Of a stretch of DNA of 5,160 nucleotides, positions 1-5,160 are shown piece by piece. The DNA is taken from NCBI GenBank assembly GCA_020426065.1, contig JAGQQT010000326.1, positions 1 through 5,160 of the forward strand, given 5' to 3'. Under the pieces are notes generated by a model, which did no database searches, was not told the DNA's origin, and saw only the letters and a program-made list of their open reading frames with translations. Position numbers and translations under genes: made by a program. Every line of letters begins with the position of its first letter. Position 1 is the stretch's first letter. The DNA comes from Planctomycetaceae bacterium (GTDB lineage Bacteria; Planctomycetota; Planctomycetia; Planctomycetales; Planctomycetaceae).

Positions 1-154
1 GATCAACGTAAATCCTCTTCTCAGATTCATAACAAGCTCCTCGAAAGCAAATTCAGAAAATATGGGATCTGCCTGGATCCATCCTCATGCACAAGCAACT
101 TTCAAACACAGGATAGCCTGCCATCAGGCCTTGTCGATGTGATATCGCGTCAAT

Positions 155-281
155 CATTTGATATATTTTACCATCCACGATAACCTATATACACGAATAC
201 TCCGTATTTAAGCACCACTCAAACACATGGACCGATGCACATACCGTGTAATATTTCTCAACACATTTGATGGATTTTACC
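155..281. repeat. 18-bp imperfect direct repeat pair (155-172 and 264-281), possible operator
   Basis: The first copy reads CATTTGATATATTTTACC and the second CATTTGATGGATTTTACC: 16 of 18 positions agree, and the two differences are adjacent central bases. The starts are 109 bp apart, near an integral number of helical turns. The first copy overlaps the candidate -35 element; the second ends one base before the regulator's ATG. Known AraC-family proteins, including E. coli XylR, bind direct repeats through their two helix-turn-helices, so autoregulation is a reasonable inference. No binding site is known for this protein, and the repeats are A+T rich, which raises the chance of coincidence. 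Confidence 0.4.
158..186 (+). promoter_or_regulatory. Weak candidate sigma-70-type promoter for the regulator gene
   Basis: TTGATA at 158-163 matches the -35 consensus TTGACA at five of six positions. It is followed, after exactly 17 bp, by TAACCT at 181-186, which keeps only the three most conserved -10 positions (first T, second A, last T). A second A+T-rich hexamer, TATATA at 186-191, lies slightly too far away for ideal spacing. The -35 element sits inside the first copy of the 155-172/264-281 direct repeat, so a protein bound there could block transcription. Such hexamers are common by chance in A+T-rich DNA and planctomycete promoters are poorly defined, so this is only a candidate. Confidence 0.22.
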
Positions 282-282
282 G

Positions 283-1437
283 ATGCTGGCGCGGCGATCT
301 GTAGCCCTGCTTGTGGAAACCTCCAATGCCTACGCTCGTGGTATCATTGAAGGGATCATCGATTACGTCCGGCATCATGAAAGCTGGTCCATCTATCTTC
401 CCGAGCAGGAACGGGGTGGAAAACCTCCGGACTGGCTCAATACCTGGAAAGGGGATGGTGTCATCGCCCGGGTGGAAACACAGGAAATTGCCGAAGTCAT
501 CCTGAAAAGCAATCTCCCTGCCGTCGATGTCAGTGCCGCTCGACTGATCCCGGAGATTCCCTGGGTGGAAACCGATGACGCAGAAATCGCCAGACTGGCG
601 TTTGAACACCTCTATGAGAGGGGGTTTCGAAATCTGGCATATTGTGGCAACACCCAGTTTAACTGGTCCAAATGGAGACAGGATGCATTCTCCCAACTGG
701 CTCTCGCGGCCAAATGTCAGCTACACATCCACGACCTCAACAGCTCTGGAGCCCAGGAAGTATCGTGGACTCATGAAAAAAAGGAGCTGGCCAGATGGCT
801 GCGATCATTACCTCGCCCGATTGGCATCATGGCCTGCTACGACATTCAGGCCCAGAAAATCCTGGATGTCTGCCGGGAACTCGACATCGCTGTACCTGAG
901 GAGATGGCTATTATCGGCGTGGATAATGATGAACTGATCTGCGGACTTTCCACTCCATCACTGACCAGCGTGATCTGCGATACTTATCGAACCGGATACG
1001 AGGCCGCTTCGTTACTGGATCGGCTGATGATAGAAAAGGATGTCGGGCCAACAACAATACGTGTTAAACCACTGGGAGTTGAAACAAGACGCTCCACGGA
1101 AACACTGGCGATAGACGATCCGGAGCTGGCGCTGGCGTTGCGGTTCATCCGTGAGAATGCCACTACTGGCATTAATGTGCAGGATGTACTGAAAGTTGTT
1201 CCGTTATCTCGTCGGGTACTGGAAAACCGTTTTCGAAAACTACTGGGGAGAACTCCCCATGAAGAAATTGCCCGCCTGCGTGTAGAAAAGGCCAAGCAGC
1301 TTCTGGTGGAAACAGATCTGAAACTGAGTGAAATTGCCCAACGATCCGGATTTCAGCACGATGAATACATGACCGTGGCATTCAAGAAGTCGGTCGGGAT
1401 TCCCCCCAGCAAGTATCGCAGTTCCGTACAACAGTAG
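283..1437 (+). CDS. XylR-type AraC-family transcriptional regulator with sugar-binding sensor domain
   Basis: This is a 384-residue cytoplasmic one-component regulator, close to the length of E. coli XylR. Residues about 6-270 resemble the LacI/periplasmic-binding-like sensor of XylR proteins: an N-terminal segment with YARGIIEGI (17-25), DGVIAR (58-63), WVETDD (94-99) before a helix ending in ERGFRNLAYCG (112-122), and IIGVDNDELICGLSTPSLTS (210-229). Residues about 283-382 form the AraC DNA-binding domain with two helix-turn-helices, around 298-320 (PLSRRVLENRFRKLLGRTP, 307-325) and 346-370 (LSEIAQRSGF then VAFKKSVGIPPSKYR). The start is fixed by an in-frame TGA at 268-270, making the ATG at 283 the first possible one; no strong Shine-Dalgarno precedes it. 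Family members activate sugar-use genes on binding a sugar such as xylose. Planctomycetes carry many paralogues, so the ligand and targets are unknown and I give no gene symbol. Confidence 0.93.
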   Translation: MLARRSVALLVETSNAYARGIIEGIIDYVRHHESWSIYLPEQERGGKPPDWLNTWKGDGVIARVETQEIAEVILKSNLPAVDVSAARLIPEIPWVETDDAEIARLAFEHLYERGFRNLAYCGNTQFNWSKWRQDAFSQLALAAKCQLHIHDLNSSGAQEVSWTHEKKELARWLRSLPRPIGIMACYDIQAQKILDVCRELDIAVPEEMAIIGVDNDELICGLSTPSLTSVICDTYRTGYEAASLLDRLMIEKDVGPTTIRVKPLGVETRRSTETLAIDDPELALALRFIRENATTGINVQDVLKVVPLSRRVLENRFRKLLGRTPHEEIARLRVEKAKQLLVETDLKLSEIAQRSGFQHDEYMTVAFKKSVGIPPSKYRSSVQQ

Positions 1438-1462
1438 CACTCGCAGAAAACTCCGGCCAGAC

Positions 1463-2707
1463 TCAGCGTTCGATGGATTGATAAACCAGAGGCTTCACGA
1501 GCCATTCGGTCTGGAAGGAATAGGGCATCACCTGTTCGAGTGTCACCACGATCAGTCCCTCGTCTTTCGGGCTGACCCAATAGTGTGTTGACGCTGCTCC
1601 GCCCCAGCCGTATTCACCAACTTTGGCTGCAGGATCCCATTCGGTATCTGCGGTGCGGACGTTAAAACCAAAACTGTAGCCGGTTCCATATCGGATCTGA
1701 CTCCCAAAGCGGATCGGAAATGCCTGCGGAGGAAGTTGATCAGATGTCATCATGGTAATGGCCTCCGGACTCAGGTATCGCCTGCCATTCCACTCTCCCC
1801 CATTGGCAATCATCAGCAGGAACTGCATGTAGTCAGCAGCAGTAGAAACCAGTCCCCCACCGCCCGATTCCACTGCAGGCTGCTCATAATAATGCTCATT
1901 GGACCTGTGGGTCTGCATCGGCTGCAGCTTCCCTTCTTTCTTTTCATAGCAGACAGCAAAGCGGTTCCGTTTTTCTAAGGGAACATAAAACGCCGTATCG
2001 GTCATCATGAGTGGACCTAGCAGACGTTCCTGCAGGAATTCCCCCAATGGTTTCCCGGAAACATTCTGAACAACCAGTCCCAGCACGTCGATGGAATTGG
2101 AATAGATCCACTGTTCACCTGGATGATAGGCCAGTGGAACTCCAGCAAGCCGCTTAGCATAATCATTCAAGTCAGTGGCATTACTCAGATCCGCTTCATT
2201 CAGCAATTTGCCGACAGGATCATCTCCACGACTGCCAAATCCAGCGGTGTGACGCATCAGATCCGCCACCGTGATCGGCCGGTGGGGAGCAACAAGCCCC
2301 TCCGGAGTCCAGACTTTGACATCAGCCAGCACGGGGACATAGGTTGAAGCTGGTTCTGCAGGATTCAGTTTCCCTGCATCCACCAGCATCATTGCCGCTG
2401 CCGTAACGATCCCTTTGGTCATGGAATAAATCCGCACAATGGTCTCCCGCTCCATGGGCAGATCAGCGGCTTGATCCCGTTTGCCATACGCTTCGAAAAA
2501 GACGACTTTCCCCTTGCGGGCCACAATCACAATTCCACCGGGGATCTCACCCTGATCAACCTGCTGCTGCATCGCCTGATTGACCTGAGCCAGCTTTTCT
2601 GAGGACATCCCTACCTCTTCAGGTTTTGCCCGAGGCAGTTCACCGGCAGGGAGCGACAGATTCAAACAGGACAGCAACAGGAAGAGAATAAATACCGATC
2701 GGAACAT
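1463..2707 (-). CDS. Secreted serine hydrolase of the class C beta-lactamase / EstB esterase fold
   Basis: This 414-residue protein belongs to the beta-lactamase-related serine hydrolases (PF00144), which include esterases, D-amino-acid peptidases and true class C beta-lactamases. An N-terminal signal peptide spans about residues 1-21 (hydrophobic FILFLLL core, probable cut near LPAG). LLSC at 11-14 resembles a lipobox, so lipoprotein anchoring is possible. Catalytic motifs are S95-M-T-K98 (nucleophile and general base) and Y202-S-N204. The usual third motif is replaced by GWGGAAST (367-374), the WGG form known from EstB-type esterases, which argues against an antibiotic-resistance role. The ATG at 2707 begins the signal peptide directly; the Shine-Dalgarno is weak. 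It lies 75 bp downstream of the sulfatase gene on the same strand, so it may be co-transcribed and act on ester substituents of the same polymer. It is full length; the substrate is unknown. Confidence 0.92.
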   Translation of the reverse strand: MFRSVFILFLLLSCLNLSLPAGELPRAKPEEVGMSSEKLAQVNQAMQQQVDQGEIPGGIVIVARKGKVVFFEAYGKRDQAADLPMERETIVRIYSMTKGIVTAAAMMLVDAGKLNPAEPASTYVPVLADVKVWTPEGLVAPHRPITVADLMRHTAGFGSRGDDPVGKLLNEADLSNATDLNDYAKRLAGVPLAYHPGEQWIYSNSIDVLGLVVQNVSGKPLGEFLQERLLGPLMMTDTAFYVPLEKRNRFAVCYEKKEGKLQPMQTHRSNEHYYEQPAVESGGGGLVSTAADYMQFLLMIANGGEWNGRRYLSPEAITMMTSDQLPPQAFPIRFGSQIRYGTGYSFGFNVRTADTEWDPAAKVGEYGWGGAASTHYWVSPKDEGLIVVTLEQVMPYSFQTEWLVKPLVYQSIER

Positions 2708-2750
2708 GGATGTGATCCAGATAAAAATGTGCTGGGTTTACTATTTCCAG

Positions 2751-2764
2751 AATTGAATTCAATT
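2751..2764. repeat. 14-bp perfect palindrome in the gap between sulfatase and serine hydrolase genes
   Basis: AATTGAATTCAATT is identical to its own reverse complement. It lies in the middle of the 75-bp gap (2708-2782), about 45 bp upstream of the serine hydrolase start. It could be a regulator site for that gene. It has no loop and no T-run, so it is not a standard terminator. By simple counting a 14-bp palindrome is expected about 0.3 times in a window of this size, and more often in A+T-rich DNA, so coincidence is quite possible. The rest of the gap shows no convincing promoter. Confidence 0.3.
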
Positions 2765-2782
2765 GTTTTAGTCTGCACCCTG

Positions 2783-4243
2783 TTATTTGGGAACCTGCCG
2801 GTTATTTTCGAATTGAATCTGCTTCAATCCCGGTGGACAGACCTGGGCAGCAGCAATCCGATCATGCAGCTGGCGGGACAACTGTTTCCGGATCTCTGAA
2901 TACTGGGGGGAATCGGCCAGATTGGTCATTTCTCCCGGATCAGCAGATTCATCGTATAGCTCGGCTCCATCCGCCCCTTCCAGCCCCCATTCGGTGTAGC
3001 GGTATTTGCCCGTCCTGAGACTGTAACCGCTCTGGCACTGACTCAACGCCGATGTCCTGGGTGACTTCTCCGCATCCTGCAATGCTGCCTGCAGACTGAT
3101 CCCTTGAACCGTTTTGGGAGCTTTCAGTCCGCACAAGTCCGCCAGGGTGGGATAGATGTCCGCCATCTCAACCGGAGTGGATACGGTGGCTCCGATATCG
3201 CTCACGCCCGGCCCTTTCATAATCAAAGGCACCCGGGTCGCATTTTCGAACAGTGTCATCTTCTGCCAGTGACCATGTTCCCCCATGTGATAACCATGAT
3301 CGGAAGTGAACACGACCACCGTGTTGTCCGCCAGGCCTGACTTTTCCAGACCTTCCAGAATCCGTCCAACCTGGGCATCGGCAAAGGTAATCGAAGCGTG
3401 GTAGGCTTGAATGGCCTGGCGGGCCAGAGATTCTTCCAGATCAATCTGGTGCTTCTTGGCATGAATCGTTTTAACGGCAGGAGCGGGGAGTGTATCCAGA
3501 TATTCCTGAGTAATTCGTGGCACCGAGATCTCGCTCACCGGATAGCGTTTGAAGTAATCGTGCGGTGCAACGTAGGGCGTGTGGGGTCGATAGAGTCCAA
3601 CAGCCAGAAAGAAAGGCTGCTCCGTTTCCGCATAGGCATTCAACTGCCTGATCGCTTCATCAGCAGCAATTCCGTCGGTCTGTTCCTGATCCGTCCCATC
3701 TGCTGACAGCCAGCTTAAAGTTCCGCCATAACTGCCGGGCGTGAGAGTAAAAATCTGATCCTGATCAATCACATCTCGTCCACGAGGGTTGATCGTGATA
3801 TCCCAGGAGTAGGGATCATCATGGCCGCTGGTACCAATGTGGAGCGGCACGTTGTAATGGTAGATCTTGCCAATTCGTGTGGCCAGGTAACCATTGTTCC
3901 GGAACATCTGGGCCAGAGTCACTACATTCGGTGTGTGCTCACGAACATAAATCGCATTCCTGTGGATGAGAGTCTGATCAGGATACATTCCGGTCATGAA
4001 AGAGGCCCGGCTCGGTCCACACAATGGGTATTGACAATAGGCCCGATCAAATCGGACTCCCTGAGCGGCCAGTTTGTCGATGGTGGGGGATTCGATTCCG
4101 TTGTTGCCGTAACAACCCAGATCGCAATTGAGATCATCGCAGATCAGGAACAGCACGTTCAGCGGTTTGGCATCGACTGCAGCGTGGCAGGAAAGACAGG
4201 CAGTCACTGCAAACAGGCAGAAAATCAGACGGAACACAGGCAT
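2783..4243 (-). CDS. Secreted sulfatase, iduronate-2-sulfatase-like (formylglycine type)
   Basis: This 486-residue arylsulfatase-superfamily enzyme hydrolyses sulfate esters, most likely on a sulfated carbohydrate. C75-G-P-S-R79 is the C-x-P-S-R signature whose cysteine is converted to the catalytic formylglycine by a maturase encoded elsewhere. Metal and substrate residues typical of the iduronate-2-sulfatase branch are visible: D36-D37 (ICDDLN), GKIYH (125-129), RPHTPY (219-224), SDHGYHMGEH (314-323) and K328 in QKMTLFE. The C-terminal part (about 360-470) has the usual sulfatase subdomain, ending in a YDESADPGEMTNLAD stretch (430-444). A signal peptide covers about residues 1-25, cut probably after AAVDA; VTAC at 13-16 is a possible lipobox. 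I chose the ATG at 4243 because it opens the signal peptide and is preceded by GGAGG. The frame could be extended 12 codons to a TTG at 4279, but that would bury the signal peptide. The true substrate is not readable from the sequence. Confidence 0.94.
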   Translation of the reverse strand: MPVFRLIFCLFAVTACLSCHAAVDAKPLNVLFLICDDLNCDLGCYGNNGIESPTIDKLAAQGVRFDRAYCQYPLCGPSRASFMTGMYPDQTLIHRNAIYVREHTPNVVTLAQMFRNNGYLATRIGKIYHYNVPLHIGTSGHDDPYSWDITINPRGRDVIDQDQIFTLTPGSYGGTLSWLSADGTDQEQTDGIAADEAIRQLNAYAETEQPFFLAVGLYRPHTPYVAPHDYFKRYPVSEISVPRITQEYLDTLPAPAVKTIHAKKHQIDLEESLARQAIQAYHASITFADAQVGRILEGLEKSGLADNTVVVFTSDHGYHMGEHGHWQKMTLFENATRVPLIMKGPGVSDIGATVSTPVEMADIYPTLADLCGLKAPKTVQGISLQAALQDAEKSPRTSALSQCQSGYSLRTGKYRYTEWGLEGADGAELYDESADPGEMTNLADSPQYSEIRKQLSRQLHDRIAAAQVCPPGLKQIQFENNRQVPK

Positions 4244-4250
4244 TTCCTCC
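4244..4250 (-). promoter_or_regulatory. Shine-Dalgarno of the sulfatase gene, deciding its start
   Basis: On the minus strand the bases read GGAGGAA directly before the ATG at 4243. The GGAGG core matches the anti-Shine-Dalgarno sequence well, although its 2-base distance to the start codon is shorter than usual. Together with the signal peptide beginning at this ATG, it supports a start at 4243 rather than at the upstream TTG (4279), in front of which I see no comparable site. Confidence 0.6.
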
Positions 4251-4295
4251 AGAATGGGGGGCTCAGGAAATGAGGACAAGATGAGCCATCAGCTT

Positions 4296-4310
4296 ATCTG
4301 AGCATCTGAG
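4296..4310. repeat. Tandem 7-bp repeat in the gap upstream of the sulfatase gene
   Basis: ATCTGAG occurs twice (4296-4302 and 4304-4310) with one base between, within the 120-bp gap (4244-4363) between the small membrane protein gene and the sulfatase gene. It lies about 55-65 bp upstream of the sulfatase ATG, where a regulator could bind. The same gap has a weak 5-bp inverted repeat (GCTCA at 4261-4265 with TGAGC at 4282-4286), but no stem followed by a T-run, so I see no intrinsic terminator and no clear promoter. The tandem repeat may be chance. Confidence 0.25.
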
Positions 4311-4363
4311 AAAATGCGAGGGAGCCAGCACATCAGAACATGGACTGACAGGCTCGAGGGGAT

Positions 4364-4681
4364 TCAGTCGTACTCTGAAATCCCGGATGATGTCCGGGGA
4401 CTCCAGAACAGGTCCGGCTGTCGCTGCTGTAACTGCTGCAACCGACTCTGAGCCTCCAGAGCAGCGGGGACATCGCTATAAAAGAAAGCGGCTGGATTCA
4501 ATCCTTCCGATTCCAGAAACCTCGAACGCTGTTGGACTCCTTCCCGTTTCGCCAGGGCCGGAAACAGCATTCCCCAGCAGACTCCGATCAGACAAAACAC
4601 CAGAACCGCCCGCTGCCAGCGAAATGGGAGCGGGGTAGATTCCGAATGACATTCGTGTTTGCTGGATACCAGGGATGTCAT
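4364..4681 (-). CDS. Small single-pass membrane protein of unknown function, coupled to the YeiH-type gene
   Basis: I do not recognise this 105-residue protein. Residues 1-23 are polar and include C11 and H12, H9 nearby, and basic residues R21, R24 just before the membrane. About 24-44 form one hydrophobic helix ([20 protein letters not shown]), containing C30 and C35. The remaining 60 residues are soluble: a charged stretch ([16 protein letters not shown], 45-60), an FFYSD segment (66-70) and a Q/L/R-rich helix ([15 protein letters not shown], 74-88). The basic pre-membrane residues could point to the N terminus staying in the cytoplasm, but KRE follows the helix too, so topology is uncertain. 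Its ATG overlaps the stop of the upstream transporter gene as ATGA, which implies translational coupling and supports it being a real gene. It could be an accessory subunit of the transporter; this is inference from position only. Confidence 0.7.
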   Translation of the reverse strand: MTSLVSSKHECHSESTPLPFRWQRAVLVFCLIGVCWGMLFPALAKREGVQQRSRFLESEGLNPAAFFYSDVPAALEAQSRLQQLQQRQPDLFWSPRTSSGISEYD

Positions 4682-5160
4682 TTGAGGAGTTCCTGGGTGA
4701 CCTCGGGAAATACGACCTCAAACATCAGCCAGGCCATGGCCAGTGTCAGAATCAGGTTCAACGACTGCCCGCACACATAAAGCATGAGGGGCTTATATCG
4801 TTTCAGGTAGGGAGCCAGCTCTCGAAAATTGGTTTCGAGCCCAATACTCACAAACGCCAGGCAGAAGAACCAGCCGCGGAAAAGTTTGACAAAATCAGAA
4901 CTGACATTTTTGACAACGGCAGGTCCATCCGGGAGTTGGCTGTCAATGTAAGACATGACCAGCGATGCCCCCACAAATCCGATAATGAACTTGGGAAATC
5001 GATGCCAGATTTCGGAAATGCGTGGTTGGGTTGAATTCTCGGAGCGATCGACAAAGGTGACCCAGTAAACCGCGACAAAAAATGCGGTGACGCCGATCAG
5101 GATATTCTGGATCAGCTTGACTGTAACAGCCACATCTTTGGCTGTTTCACCCAGCATGAC
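4678..5160 (-). CDS. YeiH-family putative sulfate exporter, C-terminal part (5' end outside window)
   Basis: The 160 visible residues are the C-terminal part of a multi-pass inner-membrane protein of the YeiH / PF03601 family, annotated as putative sulfate exporters; direct transport evidence for the family is limited. Numbering from the first methionine in the window, hydrophobic segments lie at about 15-36, 56-72, 94-110 and 122-150. Family-like motifs are [17 protein letters not shown] (6-22), [13 protein letters not shown] (54-66) and [16 protein letters not shown] (101-116), the last matching a conserved loop of these proteins. The methionine at 5157 is not taken as the start: the frame stays open to the window edge and the [10 protein letters not shown] motif normally lies well inside the protein, so the gene continues to the right. 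The stop TGA at 4678-4680 overlaps the start of the next gene, and the sulfatase gene follows further down, a context that fits sulfur handling. Confidence 0.85.
   Translation of the reverse strand, partial: VMLGETAKDVAVTVKLIQNILIGVTAFFVAVYWVTFVDRSENSTQPRISEIWHRFPKFIIGFVGASLVMSYIDSQLPDGPAVVKNVSSDFVKLFRGWFFCLAFVSIGLETNFRELAPYLKRYKPLMLYVCGQSLNLILTLAMAWLMFEVVFPEVTQELLK

Larger units (their letters stand above)
1..282. other. Leader region upstream of the XylR-type regulator, no supported gene
   Basis: This stretch is visibly richer in A+T than the coding DNA to its right and holds no convincing gene. Two plus-strand frames are open from the left edge, one to a TAA at 181-183 and one to a TGA near 140, but neither has a recognisable protein sequence and neither start lies in the window. 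The right half contains a candidate promoter (158-186), a small inverted repeat at 196-208 (AATAC, 3-bp loop, GTATT) and an 18-bp imperfect direct repeat (155-172 and 264-281). The most likely role is the control region of the downstream regulator gene. The 3' tail of an unrelated gene at the far left cannot be excluded. Confidence 0.6.

Noticed and set aside
1..183. Plus-strand frame open from the left edge to a TAA at 181-183, possible 3' end of a gene
   Set aside because: The 60 translated residues show no motif, a second frame is also open over much of the stretch, and the DNA is A+T rich as in intergenic sequence. It cannot be excluded without upstream sequence.
227..304. Short out-of-frame upstream reading frames beginning at ATG 227 and ATG 270, running into the regulator gene
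   Set aside because: Each is only about 25 codons, has no clear ribosome binding site, and such frames are expected by chance; I see no attenuation hairpins with them.
277..696. 139-codon minus-strand open frame opposite the regulator gene
   Set aside because: It lies wholly antisense to a well-supported regulator gene, its translation resembles no family and lacks coherent domain structure; it is a shadow frame.
1463..2707. Antibiotic-resistance beta-lactamase
   Set aside because: SxxK and YSN are shared by the whole fold, but the third motif is GWGG rather than KTG and the context is carbohydrate or sulfur metabolism, so an esterase-like role is more likely.
3821..4273. 150-codon plus-strand open frame opposite the sulfatase N-terminal half
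   Set aside because: It covers the signal peptide and active-site region of the sulfatase on the other strand and has no recognisable protein features; the sulfatase frame explains the sequence.
4261..4286. Intrinsic terminator between the small membrane protein gene and the sulfatase gene
   Set aside because: The stem would be only 5 bp with a 16-base loop and no T-run follows on the minus strand.
4675..5034. 119-codon plus-strand open frame opposite the YeiH-type gene
   Set aside because: The minus-strand frame shows family motifs and membrane segments, whereas this translation is polar and featureless.

Overview
The window looks like chromosomal DNA of a planctomycete, probably Gimesia/Planctomyces-like. 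The grounds are moderate base composition (judged by eye, near 50% G+C), a XylR-type AraC regulator of the form that is multiplied in that phylum, and a secreted iduronate-2-sulfatase-like sulfatase, an enzyme class that planctomycetes carry in large numbers. This assignment comes from protein style only; no marker gene is present.

Layout. Positions 1-282 are a non-coding leader with a weak candidate promoter and an 18-bp imperfect direct repeat, one copy of which abuts the start codon of the first gene. Positions 283-1437 (+) encode a XylR-family regulator with a sugar-binding-like sensor domain and two C-terminal AraC helix-turn-helices. It converges, across a 25-bp gap, on a minus-strand gene train. 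Read in its own direction from the right edge, that train is: the 3' part of a YeiH-family putative sulfate exporter (4678-5160, 5' end outside the window); a 105-residue single-pass membrane protein of unknown function (4364-4681) joined to it by a 4-bp ATGA overlap; a secreted sulfatase (2783-4243); and a secreted class C beta-lactamase-fold serine hydrolase (1463-2707).

How the genes may work together. The first two minus-strand genes are almost certainly co-transcribed and translationally coupled. The sulfatase and the serine hydrolase follow on the same strand after gaps of 120 and 75 bp, with no hairpin-plus-T-run terminator visible, so one four-gene unit is possible but not shown. A sulfate-ester hydrolase, an ester/amide hydrolase and a putative sulfate transporter would fit breakdown of a sulfated, acylated polysaccharide. 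The XylR-type protein next door could sense a sugar released from it, but nothing in the sequence ties the regulator to these genes.

I found no mobile element, CRISPR array, RNA gene, toxin-antitoxin pair or defence system. The points most worth a second look are the coupled small membrane protein, the sulfatase/sulfate-exporter neighbourhood and the direct repeat in front of the regulator.
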